The position numbers were made by a program, and so were the translations under genes. Source: Euonymus europaeus (lineage: Eukaryota > Streptophyta > Magnoliopsida > Celastrales > Celastraceae). From it: DNA of 64,000 bases. The stretch's first letter is position 1. Each line of letters opens with the position of its first letter. The stretch spans positions 9,585,544 through 9,649,543 of the forward strand of contig OY756968.1 in assembly GCA_963580455.1 (NCBI GenBank). The letters are read 5' to 3'. A model generated the notes under the pieces. That model ran no database searches, had not been told where the DNA came from, and worked only from the letters and a program-made list of their open reading frames with translations. Shown here in pieces: positions 46,801-56,814 of this stretch.

Positions 46801-47703
46801 TTGGCATCTAAACAATCTACGAAGACTATACTCATAAAATTTGACATAAAATAACAATAAAAAGTGTACACCGACCAACTTTGATGGTTCCAAATTGCTC
46901 AACTCGCTCCACGGATGTGCTTTTAGAGGTTTTCTGCATTTGAGATAGAAAGGTGGTCTTTTGGCATCGAAACAATCTATGGAGCCTATACTAGTAAAAT
47001 TTGACACAATAAAAATAAAGAGTGTCGACCGACCAACTTTGATGGCTCGGAATGGCTTAACTCTCTCCATGGAGGAGGTTTTAACAATTTTAGCAATTTG
47101 GGAACGAAAGTTGGTCCTTTTGTAACGAGAGAAACTACAGAGTCTATACTCGTAATATTTGACATGAAATAACAATAAAAAGTGTACACCGACCAACTTT
47201 TTTAGTTTCAAATTTCTCAACTCTCTTCATGCAGAAGCTTTTAACGGTTTTCTCCATTTGTGATAGAAAGTTGGTCTTTTGGCATCGAAACAATCTACGG
47301 AGCCTATACTCGTAAAATTTGACATGAAATAACATTAAAAAGTGCACACCCTTCAACATTGATGTTTTGAAATGGCTTAACTCTCTACATGAAGGAGCTT
47401 TTAACGGTTTTTTTCATTTGGGAATGAAACTCGGTCTTTTAGCAAGGAAACAGACGAAGTTTATACACAAAAAACTTGACATAAAATAACAATGAAAAGT
47501 GTACACCGATCAACTTTGATGGTTTGAAATTACTCAACCCTATTGATAGAGGAGCTTTTAACGGTTTTGTCCAATTCAGAACAAAAGTTAGTCCTTCGGA
47601 AATGAAACAATCTATGAAGCGTATACTAGTAATTTTGGACTTAAAGCAACAAAAAAAAGGTGTAGCTATCAAATTTGATGGTTCCAAATTGCTCAACTCT
47701 CTC
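43804..47703 (-). repeat. Satellite array, segment 5 (minus orientation, ~24 monomers)
   Basis: Continues segment 4: joined across the compound element it restores ...CTACAGAGCCTATACTC.... Here monomers marked GTGCACACCTATC (near 45097, 46036, 46357 and 46747) and GTGCACACCCATC (45393, 47343) define higher-order units of about 6 monomers. Some units are truncated, for example near 46490-46515. It ends in TSD CTCTC (47699-47703) of the next insertion. Confidence 0.9.
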
Positions 47704-48482
47704 TGTGACCCCCGATCTGGGCACGCCAAGGGTGCCCTCCGACACCGTCCTAGGCCACAAGTGCGATCATCCAGCAGACCGAAAATCCGGCGGCATCTCC
47801 CCGTATATCGGATCCCCGCCTGCATCAGAAACACGCAGCAGAAAATTCAATCCATCACACTAGCAACCTAGCTAGGCCTCAGGCCTCAATCACATGCAAT
47901 CCTGATCCTAGGGGCCTCAGGCCATCCACTACTAGAATGCACAAACTGATAGTAATCTACACATCAATCAAGTTCATAATATCATATAACCATAAAATCA
48001 AACTCAGCATACATCATGCATACACCCTCTGGTGCCAATGGTTATAACAATATCATGAACAACACTCATACATCGTATACAAAATACGTGCTTAGAGTAT
48101 CTCTCTAGCACCCTCATCCTACCCTGGGCCATCCATGTCACATCCCGCTCTCACTGATCCGTTCCACCAGTACTTGTACCTGTACCTGTACCAGTATCAC
48201 CTCTGGGGAGGAAAAGAAAGTACATAGTGAGCAAGAAGCTCAGTAGGGTAAGAGTATAAAAGAACAAAGGCAGAATCTGATCAATAAGTTATGTAGCAAT
48301 ATGAAAACTACTACATGCACGTATACTCAACAATCACGTAAAACATCAATCCGGCCAATCCCCTCAATGAGCAACCTCATCGATACCATGGCTCATTCGA
48401 TGTAATATCGAACGTGAGCAAGCTCACCACATCAACTCATCAATATCATGGTCGCTATCCATGTCATATTGAATTGGAGCAA
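47704..48482 (-). repeat. 3' LTR fragment (R/U5 part) of the deleted Tekay element
   Basis: About 779 bp matching the corresponding ends of the LTRs at 5562 and 50888 (for example CTAGCAACCTAGCTAGGC). It stops in GAATTGGAGCAA and passes directly into RT coding sequence. The U3 part is gone. Confidence 0.85.
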
Positions 48483-48917
48483 CTGATGATAACCCGACCT
48501 CAAGTCAATCTTAGAGAAATACCTAGCATCTCTCAATTGGTCAAACAAATCATTGATCCTAGGCAATGAATACTTATTTCTCACTGCAACCTTACTCAAC
48601 TGCCTATAATCAATACACATCCTCAAACTTCCGTCTCTCTTCTTGACAAACAACACCGGTGCTCCCCATAGGGACACACTCGGTCTAATGAACCTCAAGT
48701 CTAGCAACTCCTCTAATTGAGAATTCAACTCCTTCAACTCTGCTGGAGCCATCCGATACGGCGGAATCGAAATCGGCTTGACATTCGGATGCAACTCAAT
48801 AGCAAAGTCAATCTCCCTCTTCGGAGGTAATCCCGGAAACTCTTCCGGAAATACATCCATAAACTCTTCCACTACCCGAATCATAGTAGCTACATCTTCC
48901 TTAGGAGCCGAAGTCAC
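48483..48917 (-). pseudogene. RT N-terminal fragment, Tekay-type
   Basis: Minus-strand frame from about 48917 encodes the start of [22 protein letters not shown], the [17 protein letters not shown] motif and [11 protein letters not shown] with the first catalytic Asp. It then ends at the deletion joint, and the last ~15 residues of the frame are LTR-derived. The region with the second and third catalytic residues is absent, so this copy cannot tell whether Asp-Asp or Asp-Gly is ancestral. It is in a different frame from the protease piece. Confidence 0.88.
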
Positions 48918-49333
48918 AAAACTTGCACTCTACAATCCTGATACGAAGGGTTATCCATGAAATGAGGGCATGGTATCCCCTTCGATCCCTGTAAATGAAT
49001 CACCCCACCCTCTGGTACTCTAAGAGTGATCCTCCTTTGCCAAAAGTCAAGCACTCCTTGGTGCTTTGTCAACCAATCAACTCCGAGTATCACATCGAAG
49101 TCTTTGAAATCTAACACATAGAAATCGACTTGTAGAGATATTTCTTCAAATCGACACTCACAACCGAACACTACTCCCTCCAACGTGGTAAAGTGCCCGA
49201 ATGGTGAGGACACCGTAAACATTTTTCTAATCGGCAAAATCTCCACCGCTAGTGCGTTCGCTAACGAACTAGTAATAAATGAGAAGGTAGCTCCAGAATC
49301 AAACAAGACTCTAGCCCAACAATTCAAAATCAA
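48914..49333 (-). pseudogene. Protease fragment, Tekay-type
   Basis: Minus-strand frame with the aspartic protease motif FDSGATFSFI and, further on, [16 protein letters not shown], as in the compound element. It is separated by frameshift from gag (near 49320-49380, where about 20 or more bases are also missing) and from RT (near 48914-48940). Confidence 0.88.
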
Positions 49334-50714
49334 AAATGTACATCCAATGAAATTTTGATGCTCTTGTGCCTTCGTCCGTCAGTGCATACTGCTGCTGCTG
49401 AGACTGTCTGCCTCCACCTCGCCCTCTCCCTCCCGATGGATCAGTGGAAGGAAGAGTTGGAGGTGGTACTCCTGCTATCTGAGGTTGATGCTGCCCTCCC
49501 TGGTTGCCCTGCGGACACTCACTCTTCTTGTGGCCCATCTTGCCACAACCAAAACACCTAAACCCAGAATCTCTACACTCATTCCTCATGTGCCCCTCTT
49601 TTCTACACTTGTAACACGTCACCTTGCCCCCTTGAGGCCTTGGACCCTTGCTTCGGTCCCCTTTCTGATGACGAAAATCGGTCTTCTGCTTCTTGTGGCT
49701 GCCACCACCACCACTACTACCCTCAGTCACTGGACGCTTCCTCTGAGCCTCATTCCGCTCACTCAATTCAAAGTCCAACGCCATCTCAACTGTGTCATCA
49801 TACGATATCTCTCTAGTGGCCATCACCATCCTCCCAAGACCAGGTAGCAACCCATCTCGGTACCTTGCCGCCTTCTTTGCATCGGTAGGAGCAAACGCTA
49901 TCCCAAACTGATACAACTCCTCAAACTGCTTGGTGTACTGAGACACCATCATCTCTGATGTCTGCAACAAATCTAGAAACTGCTTGGCCTTCTCAGTCTG
50001 CATAGGTCTCAGCACAAACTTCTGCATGAACAACTGCTCAAAAGAGGTCCAAGTCAACTCATTCCGTCTCTGACCCATGGACATCCACCATTCATAGGCC
50101 ACTCCACTCAGATAATAGAAAACAAACTTCACCCGCCGCTCATCAGGTATCTCTAACGTATCCATCCTCATGCTCAGCTGATTGAACCACTCCTCCGCCC
50201 CCACACCCGTTCCATCTCCAGAAAAGCTTGGAGAAGAAGTCCTCCTTAGCTGATTCACCTCATACATACCCCTTCCAGCTCTCGGTGCTGTAGCTACCTC
50301 AGTAGTAGCCTCGGGTACCACTCCCTCAGTACGAGTGCCAATTGCACCTATCGCCTGAGCCACTGCTTGTGCTATCGTCTGTGCCTGTGTCTGCACCATA
50401 CTCATCATGAAGCTAGCAAGTCCTTCCATCGTCACCGGTTGCCCCCCTATAGTAATAGGAGCAACAGGTCCTGCAGGTGGTGCCTGTTGATCATCACTCT
50501 CAATCGGTAGTCCCTCATAAACTATCTCTTCCTCTCTCAACTCCGGATCCACATTCAGAACTGAATCCTCAGTGCTAGGAGTGCCTCTAGTGACACGCCC
50601 TACCCCAACACTACGGCCTCTACCTCGGCTCCTACCAACTACCTGTCGGCCTCTGCCACGAGGTACCTCAGTCCCACTCTCGGACCTGGTAGTTCTATGG
50701 GTATTCATCTGCAT
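49311..50714 (-). pseudogene. gag: gag polyprotein of the deleted Tekay element
   Basis: About 467 residues from the Met in MQMNT (50714); a longer frame from 50744 is possible but starts within the putative intron. Arg/Gly-rich N-terminus, gag domain (YEWWMSMGQRRNELTW), knuckles CYKCRKEGHMRNEC and CFGCGKMGHKKSEC. Unlike the compound element it has neither gag frameshift and no TAG after the second knuckle: the frame passes through GNQGGQHQPQIAGVPP toward protease. It then shifts frame and ends at 49311. It serves as an outgroup for the lesions in the other copies. Confidence 0.9.
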
Positions 50715-50872
50715 GGCAAACAGACAATACCATTTAACACACAACTCAACAGAGGATTTATTAGGGATTAGAAAACATACCGGATCAGTAGCGGTTGTGA
50801 CATGGCCTGGATTACACTACCATACATCTAGGACCCATCCTCGATCCTATATATATAAATCAAACCAACCTC

Positions 50873-50884
50873 GCTTCGATACCA
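50873..50884 (-). other. Primer binding site of the deleted Tekay element
   Basis: The minus strand reads TGGTATCGAAGC, 3 bases from the LTR edge at 50888. It differs from the canonical Met primer site at two adjacent positions (CAG to CGA). Confidence 0.85.
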
Positions 50885-51911
50885 AATTGTGACGCCCTGA
50901 TCCAGGCACGCCACTGGTGCCCTTCGGTACCGTTCTAGGCCACTAGTGCGATCATCCAGCAGAACAAAAATTTGACGACATCGCCCTGTATATCGGAGAG
51001 TCCCAGCCTGCATCAGAAACACGTAGCAGAAAATTCAATCCATCACACTAGGAACCTAGCTAGGCGTCAGGCCTCAATCACATGCAATCATGATCCTAGG
51101 GGCCTCAAGCCATCCACTACCAGCATGCACAAACTGATAGTAATCTACACATCAATCAAATTCATAATATCATATAACCATAAAATCAAACTCAGCATAC
51201 ATCATTCATACACCCTCTGGTGCCAATGGTTATAACAATATCATGAACAACACTCATACATCATATATAAAATACGTGCTTAGAGTATCTCTCTAGCACC
51301 CTCATCCTACCCTGGGCCATCCATGTCACATCCCGCTCTCATTGATCCGTTCCACCAGTACATGTACCTGTACCAGTATCACCTGTGGGGAGGAAAAGAA
51401 AGTAGAGAGTGAGCAAGAAGCTCAGTAGGGTAAGAGTATAAGAGAACAAACGCAGAATCTGATCAATAAGTTATGCAGCAGTATGAAAACTACTACATAC
51501 ATGTATACTCAACAATCACGTAAAACATCAATCCGGGCAATCCCCTCAATAAGCAACCTCATCGTACCATGGCTCGTTCCATGTAATATCGAACGTGAGC
51601 AAGCTCACCACATCAACTCATCAATATCATGGTCGCTATCCATATCATATTGAATAGGAGCAAGCTCCCTAACATCAAACGCTCTTGGATTCCCCGGTTA
51701 CGTGATCCCATCACGCCCGCACCATTCCAGGCAAGGTCCCTCATTAACCGTACCTCTACTGCGTTATCCTACAAGGAGTTCACATGACTTGGTGGTAACT
51801 CTCATCACCTCATCATCCCTCCAAGTAACTTTCAAGAGTCCTAAGGATCTCCGAGTCCATACTCGAAGTCCAATGCAATTCTAATGCGTTTATGCCATGA
51901 CATGCCAAAAA

Positions 51912-51936
51912 GATATATATATATATATATATATAT
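51912..51936. repeat. AT microsatellite in the LTR
   Basis: A run of AT dinucleotides of about 25 bp, longer than the equivalent ATATATAT tract in the sister LTRs (for example near 6590 and 52890). Confidence 0.9.
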
Positions 51937-52008
51937 GAATATCCTACATATATATGTACATAACTACCATGATGTATGAACGGAATCAAATCGTGCTCAA
52001 AGATGATG

Positions 52009-54104
52009 TGTGACGCCCCGGTCCGGGTCCGCCACGGGTGCCCTCCGGCATCGTCCTAAGCCGCTAGTGCGATCATCCGGCAAACCGGAAATCCGGCGGC
52101 ATCTCCCTGCCTGCATCAGAAAACGAGCAGTAATACAAATTCACAATACATCACACTAGCAACCTAGCCAGGCCTCAGGCCTCAATCACATGCTATCCTG
52201 ATCCTAGGGGCCTCAGGCCATCCACTACCAGCATGCACAAACTTATAGTATAAACACATCATCAAATTCATAATATCATATAACCAAAAGTCAACTCAGC
52301 ATACATAATGCGTACACCCTCTGGTGCCAAATGGTTATAAGATTATCATGAATAAACATCAATACATCATATACAAATACGTGCTTAGAGTATCTCTCTA
52401 GCACCCACATCCTACCCAGGGCCATCCATGTCACATCCCGCTCTCACTGATCCGCTCCACTAGTACCTGTACCTGTACCAGTATCACCTATGGGGAGGAA
52501 TAAAAGTAGAGGGTGAGCAAGAAGCTCAGTAGGGTTATGAGTACCATGGCTCGTTCCATGTAATATCGAACATGAGCAAGCTCACCAAATCAACTCATCA
52601 ATATCATGGTCGCTAACCATGACTATTGAACAGGAGCAAGCTCCCCAAGATCAACCGCTCTTGGATTACCCGATTGCGTGATCCTACCACGCCCGCACCA
52701 CTCCAGGCAAGGCTCCTCATCAACCATACCTCTAGTGCATTATCCTACTTGTAGTTCACTTGACTCGATGGTAACTCTCATCACTTCATCATCCCTCCAA
52801 GTAGCTTTCAAGAATCCTAAAGGAGTCCCGAGTCCATACTCGGTCTCCAATGCAACTCTAATGCATTAATGTCATGACATGCCGAAAGGATATATATATG
52901 AACAACCTACATATATATATACATAACTATCATGATGCATGAACGGAAATCACATTGTGCCCATAGATGATGGAACACACACAATCGGGTCATGCAACAT
53001 CAAGAATCAACAAGAATCCACAATTAGGGTTCGTTTCCCCTTAGGAGCAATTAAGACGGAAACACAAATGAAACGACCAATGAGGAATCGAAATGCTCTT
53101 AAAATATCGAAAATGAACGATAGAAAGAATGGTTGGAAATCCCCTACCCTGTGTCGAGCAATTTACCACAAATCCCCAAATTCCGTTCCTAGGGTTTCGG
53201 TTTGCCTAAACCTACAATGTGGCGAAACCGAACCCTTACACGCATCAATATATCAACCACAACTCATATAAACATCAATTAAATCAATAAATTCGAATTT
53301 ACTCACCTTCTCTCTCTAGAGTTTTCTCCAAAGTCCTCCAAACTCAACCCAAGCTCAACTCTACTCTAAATCACAAACCAATCTACATATACATCCAAAA
53401 TCAACCTAGCATTAACATATCTAAACCATAGGAATCAAGTCTAAACGAAACTAACAAGATATACTCAAAACCCTAGAAATGGAAAAATGAAGAATCCTAC
53501 CTCCAAGGCTTGAATCTTCCTTGAATCCTTTCCCAATCTCCAAAACCAAGCTCCAATATCCAATAATCACCTCAAATACACTTCTCTCTCTTGAATCGTC
53601 TCCCTCTCTCTCTCTAGAACTGAAACAAAACCAGAAATCTATCTAAAACTCTCGCTAGAAGCTATTTGGAAAACTCGGGTTACGCCTAGGCGCCCTGGCC
53701 TTAACTAAAAACCCTCAGGCGCTGTACTGGGCGGCATCCTGGGCGTGTAGGATTTTCACTCCTAGGCGGGGTGCGCCTACTCGATCTGCTCACCCACTGG
53801 ACTGGGTGCAGCGCCTAGGCGCCTTGAGGTGCGCCCAGTCCAGTGCTTCTTTTTCTGGACCTCCATCCTCCCTGTGCTCACTGGACTAGGCACCATTGGG
53901 CGCACCCTTGCACACGCCTAGGCGCATACCACCTAGGCATGCTACTGGGGCGCCTAGGCGCTCCAGCTTCATCTGGTCGTCTACCTTTTCTGCACACACT
54001 GGACTAGGCTCAGCGCCTAGGCGCCCTGAGGTGCGCCTAGTCCGGTTCCTATCCTTTGTCTAAGACTCAAAAATTCACAAAATTTTTTGGGTCGGGGTTT
54101 CACA
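52009..54104 (-). mobile_element. Solo Tekay LTR nested inside another Tekay LTR
   Basis: Edges TGTGACGCCCCGG... and ...GGGGTTTCACA with a perfect 5-bp duplication TGATG (52004-52008 and 54105-54109). Length 2096 bp; it is short because about 125 bp are missing at 52541-52546, where GTTATGAGTACCATGGCTCG joins sequences separated in the LTR at 5562. The CCTAGG-type U3 includes a 51-bp hairpin at 53795-53845. The host LTR reads through once this is removed. Confidence 0.9.
53795..53845. repeat. 51-bp U3 hairpin
   Basis: CACTGGACTGGG at the left and CCCAGTCCAGTG at the right form a perfect 12-bp stem, with an inner GCGCCTAGGCGCC palindrome in the loop. A sister hairpin lies at 53997-54045. Confidence 0.9.
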
Positions 54105-54799
54105 TGATGGAACACACACAATCGGGTCATGCAACATCAAGAATTACAATATCCAAAAGCAAGGTTTGTTTCCCCTTAGAAGCAATTAAGGCGGAAACAC
54201 AAATAAACGACCAATGAAGAATCGAAACGCTCTTTAGAATATCGAGAATAAATGATAGGAAGAATGGTTGAAAATCCCCTACCTCGTGTCGAGCAATTCA
54301 CAAATCTCACAATTAGGGTTTTTTTAACCCCGTTTCTCCAACCTAACAATTTTTACACAATCAAACTCTAATGATCATCCAAAAAAACTCAACATATCAT
54401 AACCAATATGAATTAAACAATTAAATTGAGAAAACTTGCTTTCTCTCTCTAGAGTTCCTCTCAAACCCCCAAACCTCGACCTTATGAAACTCAAATTCGA
54501 AACAAGAATCAAACCTACATATACAACCACATATGACCCTAAATCAACATATCTAAACCATAGGAATCAACTTCAAACAAAAATAACAAGATCTACTCAA
54601 AACCCTAGAAATGGAAAATCAAGAAATCTTACCTCCAAAGCTTGAATCTTCCTTGAATCCTCTCTAAATCTCCAAAACCAAGCTTCAATCTCCAAGAGTC
54701 ATCTCAAATACTCTTCTCTCTCTAGAATCGTTGCTCTCTCTCTCTAGAACTGAAACAACCCAGAGATTTCCCTAAAATGGCTCGCTGGAGCCTTTTTGA

Positions 54800-55192
54800 A
54801 AACACGGTTTGCGCCTAGGTGCTACTCTGGGCGCCTAGGCGCTCTAGCCTCTCTTAAGGTTGCTGAGGCGCTGCCCTGGGCGCCATCCTGGGCGTGTAGA
54901 GTTTCCACGCCCATGCGAGGTGCGCCTAGGCGGCCGCCTAGGTGCCTCTGCGCCCACTCCAGCCAACCTCTCCCATTGGACTGGGCGCAGCGCCTAGGTG
55001 CCCCGTGGTGTGCCCGGTCCAGTTTCAAATCCCCTTCTTCCACGCCCATCTGGTGCTTGCTGGACTAGGCGTTGCGCCTAGGCGCCCTGAGGTGCGCCCA
55101 GTCCAGTGCCTTCTCTTCTGAACTTCTTCCCTGCATGCATTTGCTGGACTAGGCGTAGCGCCTAGGCGCCCACCTTGTGCGCCTAGTCCAGT
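54800..55192. repeat. CCTAGG-type palindrome and hairpin cluster in U3
   Basis: Repeated GCGCCTAGGCGC-like motifs plus two hairpins: 55060-55106 (CTGGACTAGGC / GCCCAGTCCAG, one mismatch) and 55144-55191 (CTGGACTAGGCG / CGCCTAGTCCAG, perfect 12-bp stem). Confidence 0.88.
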
Positions 55193-55213
55193 TTCCACCT
55201 CTTTGTTAAACAC

Positions 55214-56764
55214 TTTTTTTTTTGGTAATTAAGCGTATTGTATTAACCAAAATAGAGAATTAAAAAACATACGAGGGGCATACCCCAAGAATTTCACAAT
55301 TTCTATGGAAATTCATATTCCGATAGAGTTTTAAACGATATTGCAAGCTAATTTAATAGCTCCACAACTACGGACCATTTTACTTCATTCCACTGATACA
55401 ATAAAATCTTCTTAGCCATCAAAGAATCTTCATTCCGAAAACCCCATCAAGGCATTCAAGCCAAAACCATTATGAGCCGACATCTTTGGCCCATTATTTA
55501 ATGAGGGAACCTTTCTTAAGATCTTCAATTTAGACAAGTCCACTTTCTGCCATCCTCTAGCAATAAATACACTGACCCACCACCATTTGGATAGCTAACT
55601 AAAAGAACTCCATCCTACTTTTATGACCCAAGAGAAAGACGTGCCATGCTTGTGGCACACTTTTCCTAGGCTCATTAATACACCCGACTTGAAGTCGACA
55701 TCCGGATCTCAGCTTTGATCCACTCTTTCATTACCGTAAATCAAGGGCATCATTGTCCCATTATTTCTGTCTCCCATCCCAAGACCTAAAAGACAACCAG
55801 CCTTTAATCTCATATTGTGGAAGTCCACGTGTATGTAAATTACAGAGCCATGCATGGAACCAGTTGCATGCCTAGAACCATGCATGCAAAGTCCCACCAC
55901 ATCAAAGACTCCATGCACTTACTAATTCTGGAAAATTGACTGCATCTTTGAAGACAGTGTTGAAAATTCGACCCTTTACCTCAGCCAGAATACGCCGCTT
56001 TATCACCCCAAGAGGCCTGACTACTCCTTTAAAGATTCTGGCATTCCTCTCATACCAAACTTCATAAATAGTTGCAGAGAAACACAACTTAGCAATTGTG
56101 GTCTTCAAAGACTTAGTTTTAAAGGAAACTGCCGCCCACTGAAGTAACTCCATCCAACGTAGTATAGGCCAGCAAATTCCTGTCTTAACAAAAATAGGGG
56201 TCCAAATGGCTCGCGTGTAATTACAATCAAAAAATAGGTGGCAGTGAGACTCAACTTCAGCTCCACAAAAAAACACAATCAGCATTTGAGAGTAGACCAT
56301 GGCGCAAGAGCCTATCCATAGTCCAAAGCCGAGAGCAAGAAGCCACCCATAAAATAAATGAATGGCGTGGTATATGCATAGGAAACCACAATAAGTGGTG
56401 ATAGCTATCTTGATCTCTTCTTGCTCGTGTTGTTTCCCATGCAATGTTAATCCGAAATCTGCATATTGATCGACCATGCCAATGTATTTCATCTCTCCTG
56501 TCTATCAACGGGTAAAACCCAATTGAATCCCATTCACGCCTAAGCACAATTTGGCTCTCAGGAAACTTCCAAAGACCTTCCTCAGAAATAATGTCTGAGA
56601 CTTTTGCTTCCCAAGGTAACCTGGTAGCCATAAGAATACGACTTGCATAATTATCACCTAGAGGTCCAGTTGGGAGTCAAAAATCTGTCCATAATGCAGT
56701 GTCTTTACCATTCCCAATAACATGACGGAAATAAGGCCGACACCATTCTCTGCTTTGTAAAAGT
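55214..56764 (-). mobile_element. 5'-truncated LINE (plant L1-type)
   Basis: 1551 bp flanked by a perfect 15-bp target-site duplication CTCTTTGTTAAACAC (55199-55213 and 56765-56779). The left end is a run of ten T, i.e. a poly(A) tail on the minus strand. Coding content is the C-terminal zinc-binding region found after RT in plant LINE ORF2. The 5' end (right side) begins inside ORF2, the common truncation of target-primed reverse transcription. Confidence 0.9.
55902..56631 (-). pseudogene. LINE ORF2 C-terminal region (RT zinc-binding domain), frameshifted
   Basis: The first frame (56631-56257) has HIPRHSFILWVASCSRLWTMD, then DRLLRHGLLSNADCVF, characteristic of the zf-RVT domain. The second frame (to 55902) continues FCGAEVESHCHLFFDC, then IWTPIF, and ends LVSAWSL. 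The switch is at a run of seven A (plus strand, 56266-56273), so one extra base there explains the break. No RT catalytic region is present. It is a dead fragment. Confidence 0.85.
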
Positions 56765-56814
56765 CTCTTTGTTAAACACCAAAATCCATCAAATATTTGG
56801 GTCGGGGTTTCACA

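Larger units (their letters stand above)
47704..56814 (-). mobile_element. Tekay-lineage element, minus strand, internally deleted and with two nested insertions
   Basis: Outer edges TGTGACCCCC... (47704) and ...GGGGTTTCACA (56814) are flanked by a perfect 5-bp duplication CTCTC (47699-47703 and 56815-56819). Read from the right: 5' LTR (interrupted), primer site, gag, protease, the first part of RT, then a deletion straight into the 3' LTR. RNase H, integrase, chromodomain, polypurine tract and the U3 of the 3' LTR are missing. Subtracting the LINE and solo LTR with their duplications, the 5' LTR is 2260 bp, the family size. Confidence 0.9.
50888..56814 (-). repeat. 5' LTR of the deleted Tekay element, split by two insertions
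   Basis: Pieces are 50888-52008, 54105-55213 and 56780-56814. Ends are TGTGAAACCCCGACCC (minus, 56814) and GGCGTCACA (50888). The U3 in 54800-55198 is the CCTAGG type with strong hairpins. An AT dinucleotide run sits at 51912-51936. Net length 2260 bp once both insertions and their duplications are removed. Confidence 0.88.
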
